Assembly (NCBI RefSeq): GCF_019059575.1
Contig: NW_024882865.1
Span: 62,001-126,000 of the forward strand
DNA from: Amphibalanus amphitrite
Lineage: Eukaryota > Arthropoda > Thecostraca > Balanomorpha > Balanidae
Length of the DNA: 64,000 nucleotides
Direction: 5' to 3'
In this document: piece by piece, positions 25,958 to 37,200 of the stretch
Position numbering within the stretch: position 1 is the stretch's first letter
Layout: every line of letters starts with the position of its first letter
Program-made: the position numbers and the translations under genes
Notes under the pieces: model-generated
Databases searched by the model: none
The model's input: only the letters and a program-made list of their open reading frames with translations
Told to the model about the DNA's origin: nothing

Positions 25958-27301
25958 CCTGAAACAGATAACAGGCCCAGGGTCATGCCATGTCAGCCTT
26001 GATGATATTTACAAACAAGACTGATGATGACATGATGACATTAATAATCCTAGATTGCAAATCCTGATAATTGTAAGTAACTATATTTGGTTGGAGACCA
26101 AGCCCAAACTGCAAAGACATGGCAACTGTGAAAAGGTATTGTTCTTGCAGAGGCACTCAGCCAGTTTACAGTGTGATCAGTGATGCCAATTTAACATGGT
26201 GTGGTGCAGATTTTGAGTGGTGGAGTGTGGGGTGTGGGCCTGTGGTATGGTATTGTACCGTGCTGCTATGCTGATTGCTGGTGCATCACTGTCCAAGAAA
26301 ATTATGAGAGACAATATGTGGTTCGCACATTTGCCCACCAAAGTTACCCAAGTTGGTTCTGTAAGTTACCTGAATGGTGCCAAACCAATTTTCAGACTGA
26401 TTGACTTGAGCTGATGCAGATTTGTCACCCTGGATGGTGTGATCTATTGACCTTGTTGCCAGATGCTGCAGTCTGAGTGGGGGGCTGGGTGCTGCCAGCT
26501 CAGACACTCAGCCAGCAAACCGTGTGGTGCAGACAAATAAATGTGTTGATTTAGCATGGAGCAAAGCAGTGTAGAACCTATCATAGCACCATGCCCATTG
26601 CCCAGCCAATGTCAAATTGGTTGAATCCAGGGCTCTGTTCAGTCGCTATTTTTATATCAGCGTGCTGTGGGTTGTCCCCACATAAGGAAGTTATTGCTGG
26701 TGATTCTTGGCCTCTCATTGGTCTAACGAATAGACCACTTGAATTTGACCAGCGAGGAGCCAAAAAGTAGCAGCATGCTCGCAGCCTGCTGATAAATAAA
26801 AGGGGGCAAACAGAGCTCAGGTTGAATGTCAACATAACATTGAGGAGCACCTGACTTTCGACATCAATTCAACATTGATATCATGTTGATTTTGCATTGC
26901 ATTTGATTATTTCATCAAGATCAGGTCAATTGTGCCTAACAGAACTACGTTGATGGCGGTTGATACAACATTTACATCAATGTTGATCCTAATTCCTATG
27001 TTGAATCAACGCTATTGTGCTACTAGGGTTCACCTCCAGCAATTATAAATAAAAAGATTGAAAACATGTGTTCAAATAACAAAGCACCCCAGAAAAAAGG
27101 TCAAATTAAATTGAATTGAAACCTACCAAAGCAAAACTTATTCTCCGGGAGAAAATAAAAACAAACCTTTCAGCCGAACTCAAAATGATTCAAAACTTCC
27201 AACTACGTGTATAAAAAGCACAGTAATGACTAATCGAACACATCCAAGATGTAAACTCACAACTAAATTAAATAAAAAATAACTGCCCCCGTCCACTCAC
27301 C
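25958..27301 (-). other. Likely 5'UTR intron of the phosphatase gene
   Basis: Coding exon 1 is preceded on the minus strand by an acceptor (TATCTGTTTCAG, exon from 25958). A good donor, GAGGAAG|GTGAGT, sits with its last exon base at 27301, suggesting a non-coding first exon just above 27302. The interval between them holds diverged TTGAT/ATCAA-rich sequence (26820-27010) and no coding signal. Exon pairing is inference. Confidence 0.45.
26820..27015. repeat. Degenerate ATCAACATTGAT-type repeats
   Basis: Short inverted motifs such as ACATCAATGTTGAT, CAACATTGATATC and TGTTGAATCAACG recur across about 200 bp. This looks like the remnant of a palindromic element; no boundaries were resolved. Confidence 0.4.
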
Positions 27302-28415
27302 TTCCTCAAGCGTGGCGACGAAGTCGATAACGAAGGAAATACGATAAGAGTCACTTTGCAATAGCTAAGATAGGGAGACCCGCCCCTATCCGTCATCGCC
27401 GTCACAAACTTGTGTTCCGAATTGAAAATCATGTTCTTGGAATATCACAGCAGCGAACGTAAGCGAAGCTTATTACGTCAGGACATAAAGAGAAGCAACC
27501 ATTAAATTATAACTATTCCCATTTCTCATCTACTTCGACCAGGATTACCGTTTATACCTTTTACCGCAGACCGCTTTTACCTACTTACAGTTTCTTTGAA
27601 GTGCTTATAGAATTTGGTGCTGCTGAAAAAGCCAGGAAGTTTCTGTAACTGCAATGAAGCAAACACATGATAAACGATTTACACACGAAGAAGATTATCT
27701 TCAATTTTGCACCTATATATTGCGCTACCTATATATTCTGCAAAATATTATCATTGGCCATTGTGGTGTGGTGGCATGCAGTCTGAAGACACAAAGGCAT
27801 CCAGAAATGTGATAAGGATTGCTGCGAATCCCACAAGGTTCTTCGAGTTCCAAAAAATCGTAGAAAGAGACAAGAGAAAAACGCCTCGTTTTGATTCGCC
27901 ACTCAAACACGTCAATACATTGCTCAGGGAGTATGCAAAGAAGGCAGGAAAAATTATAAAAAAAGTCAAATGCAATTCAGCGCTAGTTCCCTCACGGATC
28001 CGATAACAGTAAAATGGAAACAGTGAATGCGTTCTCAGGCTTTCCATGAGCGGGTTTCTGCATAAGCGTAACTTTATATCTCTTTGTGGGTGCTCAAGCA
28101 CCCCCAATCCTGAGCTCAGCACCCCCTGCCTTCTTAAAGCACCCCCAGCCTCCTCAAAACATTCCCAGCTGACTCAAGGCCCTCAATAATCAGAATGTCC
28201 ATCTCCTAGTACTGTAATGAGCCCAGTGAATCATGCAAATACTATGCTTACTCAATTCAGTGACTAAGAGAATATACATTGAATAAATCACCACAAATTA
28301 AGATGCATGATATTTGTGTTAACATTACATCTGATATTATCAGGGGCCCGGGAACGATTTTCAAGTTGGGGGGGGGGGGGGGCGAGCCTAAAATACCTGA
28401 CATAATGCATATAAA
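27302..28415. other. Intergenic, no gene supported
   Basis: It probably includes the promoter of the minus-strand phosphatase near 27300-27450. A 99-codon Lys/Arg-rich plus-strand open frame at 27707-28006 matches no family I know. A G homopolymer of about 14 lies at 28369-28382. A CAGTGGCATAGCTAGGGG motif at 28417 looks like an isolated hAT-type terminus without a partner. Confidence 0.4.
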
Positions 28416-28559
28416 ACAGTGGCATAGCTAGGGGTGTAAGGGGACACGTTTCCCCTCCCCCATCGGGTTCAAAGGGACCCTTGGGTCCGAGAGGCCTTGC
28501 GGCGCCATTTGACCGCTGAGGGTTAACGATGGCCATATTTCTACTCAGAAGGGCCCCGT

Positions 28560-29610
28560 GAGGCTCTTTAGAGCACCTCATGGGCCCTAAATAGCCACAC
28601 TAAGGTCTCCATAAGGGCCCCACGCCGACTTCTGAGGGCCTCTTGCAGCTTTTAAGGACACCTCGGTGGTCTCCAAAGGCCCGTTAAGCCTGAAACAGAC
28701 TCTCCGCAGTCAGGAAATCGCATGCGAGAGCCTATTCAAATACATGGAAGCACGCTCGCATCAATCGCACGCACCTCCCGCGAGCGATTGATGCGAGAGG
28801 AATTACAATGTTTTTGAATAGGCTCTCGCATGCGATTTCCTGAACGCGGAAAGAGTCTGCTTCAGCCTTTACTGGCCTCTGAGAGGTCTTACCGGCCAAT
28901 GAGGGAAAGTTCTAGGGGCATTTCCCACCTGTGATGGTCCCACACTTATTTTTCTGAGGGCCCCATAACGGCAACTATGGGGCCCTCGTCGGTGCCTATG
29001 AGGGCCCACACCGGTGTCTCTGAGGGTTTCACACCCCCAACTCCGAGTGCCTACACCAGTGCCTATTAAAGCCCTATATCGGCGGCTCTGAGGACCCACC
29101 CAACACCTGCGTATCTAAAGGCCACCCACTGATGACTTGAGGGCCCCACAACGGTGACCCTGAGGGCCCCACCGGCGTCTGACAGTACCATGCCGGTCTC
29201 TTAGGACCCCGCAGGACTTCTTCTGCCGGCCTAATAAGGACCCCATGCCGGTCACTGAGACCCCCTGCCGGCTTGTAGAGAGTTCGCGTCAGCAGCTCTA
29301 AAGGCCCCACACCCGTCTGTAACGGCTCTACACCAGCGTCTATGAGGGCCCGGAGCAACGCCTGTAAGGACCCTCATCGGCGCCTCTGAGAGAATCACAC
29401 TAGCACCTCTGACCGCCCACACCGGCACCTGCATGGCGGCCCCACACCGGTGCCTCCCTTACCGGCGGCTCTGAGGGCCCTACGCCGGTGATTCTGAGGG
29501 TGCCACCGATAACTGAAGGCACCACACAAGCCCTTAGTGTAGCTGAGCTTTAATCCCATACCGGCCCTCCGAGGGCGCCACGTCAGTGCACTCATTGCCC
29601 CACACCCCTA
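28560..29610. repeat. GC-rich degenerate minisatellite, GAGGGCCCCACACCGG type
   Basis: Variants of TCTGAGGGCCCCACACCGGCGCC recur roughly every 25-45 bp for about 1 kb (clear copies around 28990, 29010, 29150, 29165, 29340, 29410-29450 and 29475). Copies are diverged in length and sequence. It is interrupted by the palindromic MITE at 28687-28868. Confidence 0.75.
28687..28868. mobile_element. Palindromic MITE with TTA target duplication, copy 1
   Basis: The ends AGCCTGAAACAGACTCT and AGAGTCTGCTTCAGCCT are inverted, and most of the 182 bp can fold on itself (GAGAGCCTATTCAAA pairs with TTTGAATAGGCTCTC). TTA flanks both sides (28684-28686 and 28869-28871), as in PIF/Harbinger-type elements. A second copy is at 55797-55980 inside a SPO11 intron. 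Confidence 0.85.
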
Positions 29611-29639
29611 CCTCACACCCGGAGCGGGTAAACTGTGTT

Positions 29640-30041
29640 ATACCTATAGCAACGATTTTACCACCGTTGTACGTTATGTATTTCTCAAAGTTGACTCAAA
29701 ATGGTCCAGTACAAAATCTGGCCTGCCAAACTTATGGCCAACGTCAGGCCCAAACACGTTTTGGGCAATCAGTCTCAGTCCATGACTCTATTCTTCGGCA
29801 ACTACGGTGCAAGGCCGATACTGTAGAAACTTGCAATTTGTACCCTTGACCTGACCTTGACCTTGACCTCAAACTTTAAATTAAGTGCATGTTTTTAGTT
29901 ATTCGTGATGAGATCTTTCGATTGGCGTTTGAATTTTCCAAATCGGACCAATAGTTCGGGAGATAACAGGGGGGTAAAATTTATCCCCCCAGCCCCGCGC
30001 GTTCGGCTGGAGAGTGGAGACCCCAGCCCCGCGCGGGTTAA
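29640..30041. mobile_element. GGTCA-family TTAA element, related to 62782-63370
   Basis: The right part (CCCTTGACCTGACCTTGACCTTGACCTCAAA, then a GGAGATAA...GGGGGG block) matches 63180-63320. It ends in GCGCGGG followed by TTAA (30038-30041), like the other TTAA elements. The left end near 29620-29640 is not clear. Confidence 0.6.
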
Positions 30042-31259
30042 TGCATTGGGTGAGCCAAAATTGTTTTACAGTGGCGCTATTAAAACAAGCTCTCGAACCG
30101 ATTTAACATCATTTCTTGCATGATGCCTGATGGTTACAGTAAAAAAGAACAGCTAAAAAAAACTACAAAAACTATGGAATGCCTTTTTGAAAGCTATTGA
30201 GCACCCCCAATGATTTTTGGAAAACTACACCCATGGGTTTCTGTGATAATTGAATCATTGCTTCAGCCAGCTTCACCTGCCGCCGTGCAAAACATTAAAA
30301 TAGTTTGGTTATTTTATTTATTGCTTGTAACAAAACCACTCGCTATCAGCGACGAGAAAGGATTGAGGAATGAAACAGGATGTATGCTTACATTTAGGGC
30401 AGCACCAAACCACGAACGTTAAACAATCACCAATCTTGTAAACCACTAGGAGCTTGAAAAAAAAACAAAAGCATTAAGTAAGTGAAATCGTCTCATGCTC
30501 ATTTGTAATTTGGTCGTAACCTTTGGCGGATTCAGAAAGCCGGTGTTTGACGCTGCAGACTGTAGAAGCATAGGTACGTACTCCTACAAGTATGTATGAT
30601 ATTCAGTCTGAGAACTCATCAGATTTCGCTGACAAGTTCATCGGTCATTTGTCCCATCCTCGTCGGACCAAACAACAAAATCAATCGACGATGAAACCAA
30701 TAAAATTATCACAGCAGAAAGCACATGCGTACGACTACGGCTTTCTCCAATATGATAGCAAATGATAGCGCCATATATCGATATGAATGATTCATAATAA
30801 AGCCTCACACGGAAAACCAGCAATCCTTTATAGTCGTGCTGATCACCGAACAATAATGGGTATGGAATCACGATACAATTACTAACTAGTACCTATACCT
30901 ACACCAGCTGAGCAACAACAGTCATGTAACAATCAACATCGTAGGGTAACATTGGCGAGTCAATCATCCGACGCTCTCTATACATGACCTTATTTTGAAG
31001 TCCCTGATCACTCATCATTGATACATTTCCCTACTGAACACAAGTGGGCACCACCGGCACGACATGCCATGCAAGCATCGCAACGGCCAGCGGAGCAGCT
31101 ATAACTATAACAGCTATAAATACGATGCAGAGACTAGCGGATGTGGAAATTTGTCCCGTCCTCTTCAGGAATCCAGAAATGATGGCTTGCAATTTGTTCA
31201 CACAGCGCCAAACCCTTAGCAGTTGCGGTGTACGATCAAGGCACGAGCTATCTCCGGTA
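30042..31259. other. Intergenic downstream of PGAP3, nothing recognised
   Basis: AT-rich sequence beyond the PGAP3 stop codon. No exon, RNA gene or repeat boundary was identified. The PGAP3 3'UTR should occupy part of it. Confidence 0.45.
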
Positions 31260-34200
31260 TCACACCGACTTTTCCAGCTTCTTCACTCCTAACTGGTGTC
31301 GGCAGTCATCGATGAGGAAACTGGAAACAATGGCGAACAGTTAGGTCAGTGTTTCACCTGCGCTAGAATGACCACTAAACACACATCAAACAACTGCTCC
31401 TCGATTCCGAAGTCATAACACTTCCTCGCGCTAATTTCAATGTTCATAGAAAGCTCACCTGTACCAGAGCAAAGGCAGCGGTGACGTGCTCAGATGCCAG
31501 AGCGCATGCGCGTCTAGTGTCCACGCTATGGGCGGGAAGTCGGCAGTCTCCAGTAGGATGGAGACGGACACAAGCGTCACGGTAAGGGCGCATTTCCACA
31601 CGTAGGGCAGCGTCCTCCGCTTCAGACCGCACCATACCAGCCAAGTGATCACGTTCAGGGCGCCTGTCGGTGTGCGGACGGGTCATATTAACTGGTGTGT
31701 TCGGGGTAGCCGCGACTGTGTTTTATTAGCGAGCTGAGCACACGATAGCGAGGAGATAAGCGATGAAAAAAAAAAACGATCCGGACTGTAAAACTAATTA
31801 TCCAGTGACAAATTCAATGATTTTACCAATGAAACCGACTCTGTAAGCATTCGCTGTAGCTAAGAGCTAAATGAAATTTATCGTAAGAACTGCTTTACGA
31901 TTAATGCAAAAATGATAGCATTGTGACTTGTAAAATTTTCTCTGACTCTGCCTGGTACCAATGATATTTTTACAAAACATTTTGCCTTTTTGTTGACTTT
32001 TACTTGACGTAGGTAGCTTGTGTTGAGAAATAATTTAAGCAACGGAAGAATAATTACTTACCTACAAAGATGTTGGCTTTCATGTTGTAGCCATAGTCAA
32101 ATCTGACCAGAGACAAGTACGACAGGTGGTATATCAAGAAGCCCATGCAGAGAAGAGAGACCGCAATCGAAGGAAGGCTCATTTGGGAGCCTAGTAGCCT
32201 GTAATTAAAACGCGCTCGTTGTAAAAAAAAAAACGGATTCTTGTATGCTCAGTTTGCTCACTGCTCAGTCGCCTGATATAGTCAAGGAAAAAAGAACTTC
32301 ATTGTGAGTAAAACGTGACTTAACTGCACACCCAATGTATTATGTGTGCCGTGAGTGTCGTTTCTATCGTGAACTGATGCCCGATGCCGCTGCAGAAGTT
32401 ACCTGATGCAGGCCGAATAAAAGGAGAAGAGAACCATGGAGAAGGCAGAGAAATAGTCCAGCTTCTCTGTGGAGTCAGTGTCTTTGGTGTGGAACACAAA
32501 GGACCAGAACCAGCCATTCATACACACCTGAGGAGCAGTGAAAACATGGTCAAAACGGCACAAACGGCGGCATCTGAGAGGGTAGGCTATTGTGCTGTTG
32601 TGACAGCACACACAAGTGACCCTAGTTCGCTAAGAAGGTACAAACTTCTCAGAGGGATGCCTGACAGACCAACTACAACCATCAGGCACTTTTGTCAGAC
32701 ATTAGAGTGGGTGAATCAGCAGTTAGCACAACTATTTTTGGGAAAAGTGACTTACCAGTGCGTATGTGATCCACAGCCAATAAAGTGGTGCATGCTGAGG
32801 CACAAGTGTCCTGAAATGCCTCAGCATTACTACATGACACATCAGGTTCATGAGTGAAAAGATGGCACTGGCTGGCTCTTGCATTCCCAACCAGCACACA
32901 AATGGCCACTGAAAATAAACAGATGAAGATGAAAGGCATGACACTGTTGAACTAATAAACAATGGCAGAATGAAACAATATTTAAATTCAATACCTCCAT
33001 TCTAAAAAAAACTGTTAAAGGAAAAGGGCCACCTTCGTGAAATATGAAGATATCGTTGTTTTTCATTTTGACATTATTATTTTTCATTTTCTTTTTAAAA
33101 CTGGTGCCAGAAGTGCACAATTTGCGAAAAATTATTTAAAACTATTTAACATATTGGTACTATGTTGATACTCTCTACGGCACCTACTGTATGATGGCAT
33201 AGCGATGACGTCACACTCAAGCCAATCAGCGTTCAGAAGACAGACTCGTCGAATTGTGTCAGATAAGCTGATTGGTTAAAGCTGAGCTGGTTGGAGCTGA
33301 TTGGTAAAAAACCAAAGCCTCGCCGCGGGTGGCTGTATTGTCGGATAAGAACGCATTCCTGGGATAAGGACGCATTCCTGGCGTATTTTCTTTTAAAATT
33401 GCCGATAACTACGAATGGAGGCCGAAATCGGCCGTAAGGAGGTAGACAGACAGGTTTTCGGACACGGGCTACAAGATGGCTATCTCAGTTTCAATCCCCA
33501 TGTTAAAGGTGGCCCTTTTCCTTTAAGTAAACAATAAATACCTAGTCATCCAATAACTTGTCCAAATGTTCTGGTATGATAAATATGACAAAGAGACATT
33601 GACATTGGAACACATAACAGGAACAAAATGATTCACCTTGCCATGGAACTGAGGTGTGGTTCTCCCATTTTTCACAAATTCATCAACTGTATTCCACATG
33701 CAGTCATACTTGCATTCATCCGGACATTTCCAAATGAAGCCATCACCTGGAAATTGAAATGTGAAAAGATTTTATCATAGACCTCTGTATACATGGACTG
33801 GACACAGAAAATCCGGCCATGACCACAACGGCCCTAAAAGTAAATGCTTATAACTCGAGAGCCAGTTCACCTACGACATCCATTTCTTCACCGCCGCATA
33901 GCCCCATTCATTGAAAATGATGGGGATCATCCGCCGAACCGATGCGGTGTAACGGGGGAGCACCAGCACGTGGCGCGTGAGAGATGTTTATGAAAATGGC
34001 GTGACAGTATCTCGGGAACGGCTGGACCGAATGAGTTCAGATTTGGCACCCAGCTAGGTATAACACACCTGCCAATAACGCATGTCCCAATTTTGAGGTG
34101 CCGATGCACGTGCGCACGTGCACACCCCTTTTTTGTATCTCAGAAACTACTCGTCCGATTTCGCTGAAATTTTGTATACAGGCAACAGCCTAACAACCAT

Positions 34201-37200
34201 TGCTGGTTCCCACCTCAAGCAAGGGGTGCGACTGCACGTGCGCACGTGCACACCCCTTGTTCATATCTTGGAAACTAGCCGCCCGATTTAGCTGAAATTT
34301 TGCATATACCCAAGTGTCTTATAACCATTGCTGGTGTTTGTCTCAATGTTGAGGTGCCGCTGCACGTGCGCACGTGCGCACCCTTCCAGTATATCTCGGA
34401 AATAAACAGTCCCATTTCGTTGAAACTTTGAATACAACCATGGTCCCCACAACTACCGCTTATTCACACCTGAATAGTTGATATCATAACTAAAAATAAC
34501 AACAAACGACTCAAAACTGTTGATCGTGTAATCCAACAGATTCTGATCGTTGTAATTGTATGCGGATAAATATCCGGTAGTTGGTGAGCATTTGAGCTAA
34601 TTTCCTATGCTGTTGTATTCAAGGATACTTGTTCTCAAAAACAGTATTAAGAGAAAAAACGTTAAATCGCTTTTATTGCTCTGAAAGGGGATAAAAGTGC
34701 AACGCTCATGACGGACCGTCTTAAATAAATTCGTCCTAATGACGGCGACGGAAAAGAGCACGTGACTTTCTGTAAAGTATCATTAGCATTATTCCCAGAC
34801 CTACGTGTTTTGTCATAAAATAGGTATGAAACTGGAATTGTACATTTAAGTTTCACTTTTAAGTGTTTCATATTGAGGACTTATCATTAGTTTCGGTTGA
34901 ATAATTGGTGTCGGTGTGCTTACAAACTGATACGTTATTAGATGTCACAAGTAGAAGATTATTTGTTAAACAATTGTTCGTTTTTTAGCTGCATTTTGGA
35001 GAAGACCATTTACCTACAAGATCCCACAGGAAGTGCAAGCAAACGTTCCTGATTGACGCATCGTTACATCTATACACTGTGGTTCCATCCACTCTTAGCC
35101 AGATCTTTCCCAGCGTGAGTAATGCTTTATAGCTTGCTTCATTTTTATTTGTCTTTGCTGCTTTTTCTCTGGTATGTTTGCTCGCCAAAGTCGGTATTCA
35201 ATAAACCAGATTAGTTACTGCACTGCCTACCATGCTTGGAAGGCATGCTCGTAGACAAGATAATCAATGTCATCGAATTCGAATCAATCTATTTGTGAGT
35301 GTCATTGATCAAACTATAAAATAGCAATCTTGACGCATTTACATTCATTATTACTTTTAAGTCGTTTGCTTCTCAATGCAGGTGTGCTTGTAGGACGTAG
35401 GTTAATATCAAGTATCACTGTGTAAAGGCAGTTTTGCAATACATAAATCTATCCGAAACCTTACTTTTGCAAACACATTTACTTGTTCTTGTCATGCTAT
35501 CGTAATGACTTTGCGGATCATGCTTGGCGAGGGCCGCTTGTTCTTAAATGTAAAAAATTACCGCTAAGCACACATTATCCTATAAAGTGTGACCGACATA
35601 CTTCTTTCTCTATTTCTTTCAGTGACGCCACTCACAGAGATAGTCAACGAGCCGCTAACGAACAATGCCCCCAGGATAGCACATCATCGAAATGCCAACT
35701 CCAGGAGCAGCAGCAGTCGCCGACATGATGTAGGAGGAAAATTTATCAGCAGTGTTCGGTGCTTGCTGAAGAGTACAGTGACCTTAAGCACCATTTGGCA
35801 CAGTAAGGCTGATACAGCCTTTCCTCCCGAGTGTAGCCCACGATGCAGCTCCACAGGCTGACCGGATGCGGAGAATCATTGCCTACAGCGTCGTTCATCG
35901 GGATGCGTGGACGGAACACTGGAGCACGCAGCCGCTGTCCTAACGATCCCGTTCTCCGCCATCTGGCTGGTCCAGCGGTAGCTGCGTGCGACTGTCAGGT
36001 GACCGCTGCATAGCCCCACACAGGCCGTAGTAGCAGGGATCGAGCCGGCTCCGGTCGCCGCCCAGCAAACTATTCTGCCGGCCAAGGTCCTCACCGAGTT
36101 GTACGGCGCACGCTCTCTAAAAGAGTGGCCCATTTAGGAGACTGATAGAAAAGGAGCGACAAGATCGGCCGCAGTGCCGGTACATCGGCGAGGCCGAGTC
36201 GCTCCGCCGATCGAGCAACTGCTGACGCCTTTGAGTCGAGGCAGCTCCTGGCTGGAAGCGCTGCGGCCCAAGTGTAGCGCCTGACGGCTGACGGCAGTAC
36301 AATACAGCTGCAATAGGCCCCAGCCCACTGTGGACTCGCCGACAACGAGAGGGCGGACGCCCTGGCCAAGGAAGCGGCCGGGCTGTCCCAGCAGATGACC
36401 CCGGTTGACGTCCGCACCCTCACACGGGTTGTTGCGCGGTCCACCAAGAAGAGGTGGCAGGCGGACTGGCCAGCTGGCTGGTATCGCACCGTCATGGGGG
36501 ACCGCGCCCCCGCCCCGGGACGAGCCGCCACCAGGTAGGAGGCTGTTGATATCCGCCAGCTCCGGTCGGGTCACTGGAGACGATCAGAGCAGTAACTCCA
36601 CCGGATTGGACGAAGATTAACGACCGAGTGCGCCCAATGCGAAGACAAAGAGTGTCCAGCGGGCCGCTGCCTGGTCTGCGGTGAACCAGCGGACACCCCG
36701 GCGCACGTGCTGCTCGAGTGCCCGTGCTTGTACATACGTCCCCGGCTCCGTGCGCTGGGAAATATCATCGGCGCGACCCACGACATCCAATGCGACGATG
36801 TGGTGGCGGCCTTGGCCACCGGCTACATGGCCCACAAGGGCCGTGTATCGGCTAAACTCTACCGCGTGTACTTTTCTGTCATCATTTTGACGAACACCCA
36901 GACCGCACAAGGGACACTGCATGATGATCCAGTTAAGCATCCAAGAGCTCAGTAGCCGTCAGCGCCATATGAATGGAGTGCCATCCCACTCCATCCTTCT
37001 TCTCATTTTCAATTTCATCCCACCGCCACCGGTGGTGGAACAGAAAGACTATGAGTGGCATGCACCAGCACTTATCCGCGGACATCCAACAGCTCTGTGT
37101 AAGCCATTACATTGTTGGGCATAGCCACTGTTGGGCTCTTGCTATTATTACAGCGGATTTCAAGGAACCTTTTCGAGAAGTGCAATAAGTGCTCGACCAT

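Noticed and set aside
35876-36940. Several minus-strand open frames of 60-146 codons
   Set aside because: They are antisense to the decayed LINE segment at 36326-36955, whose plus-strand frame has RNase H and zinc-finger-like motifs.
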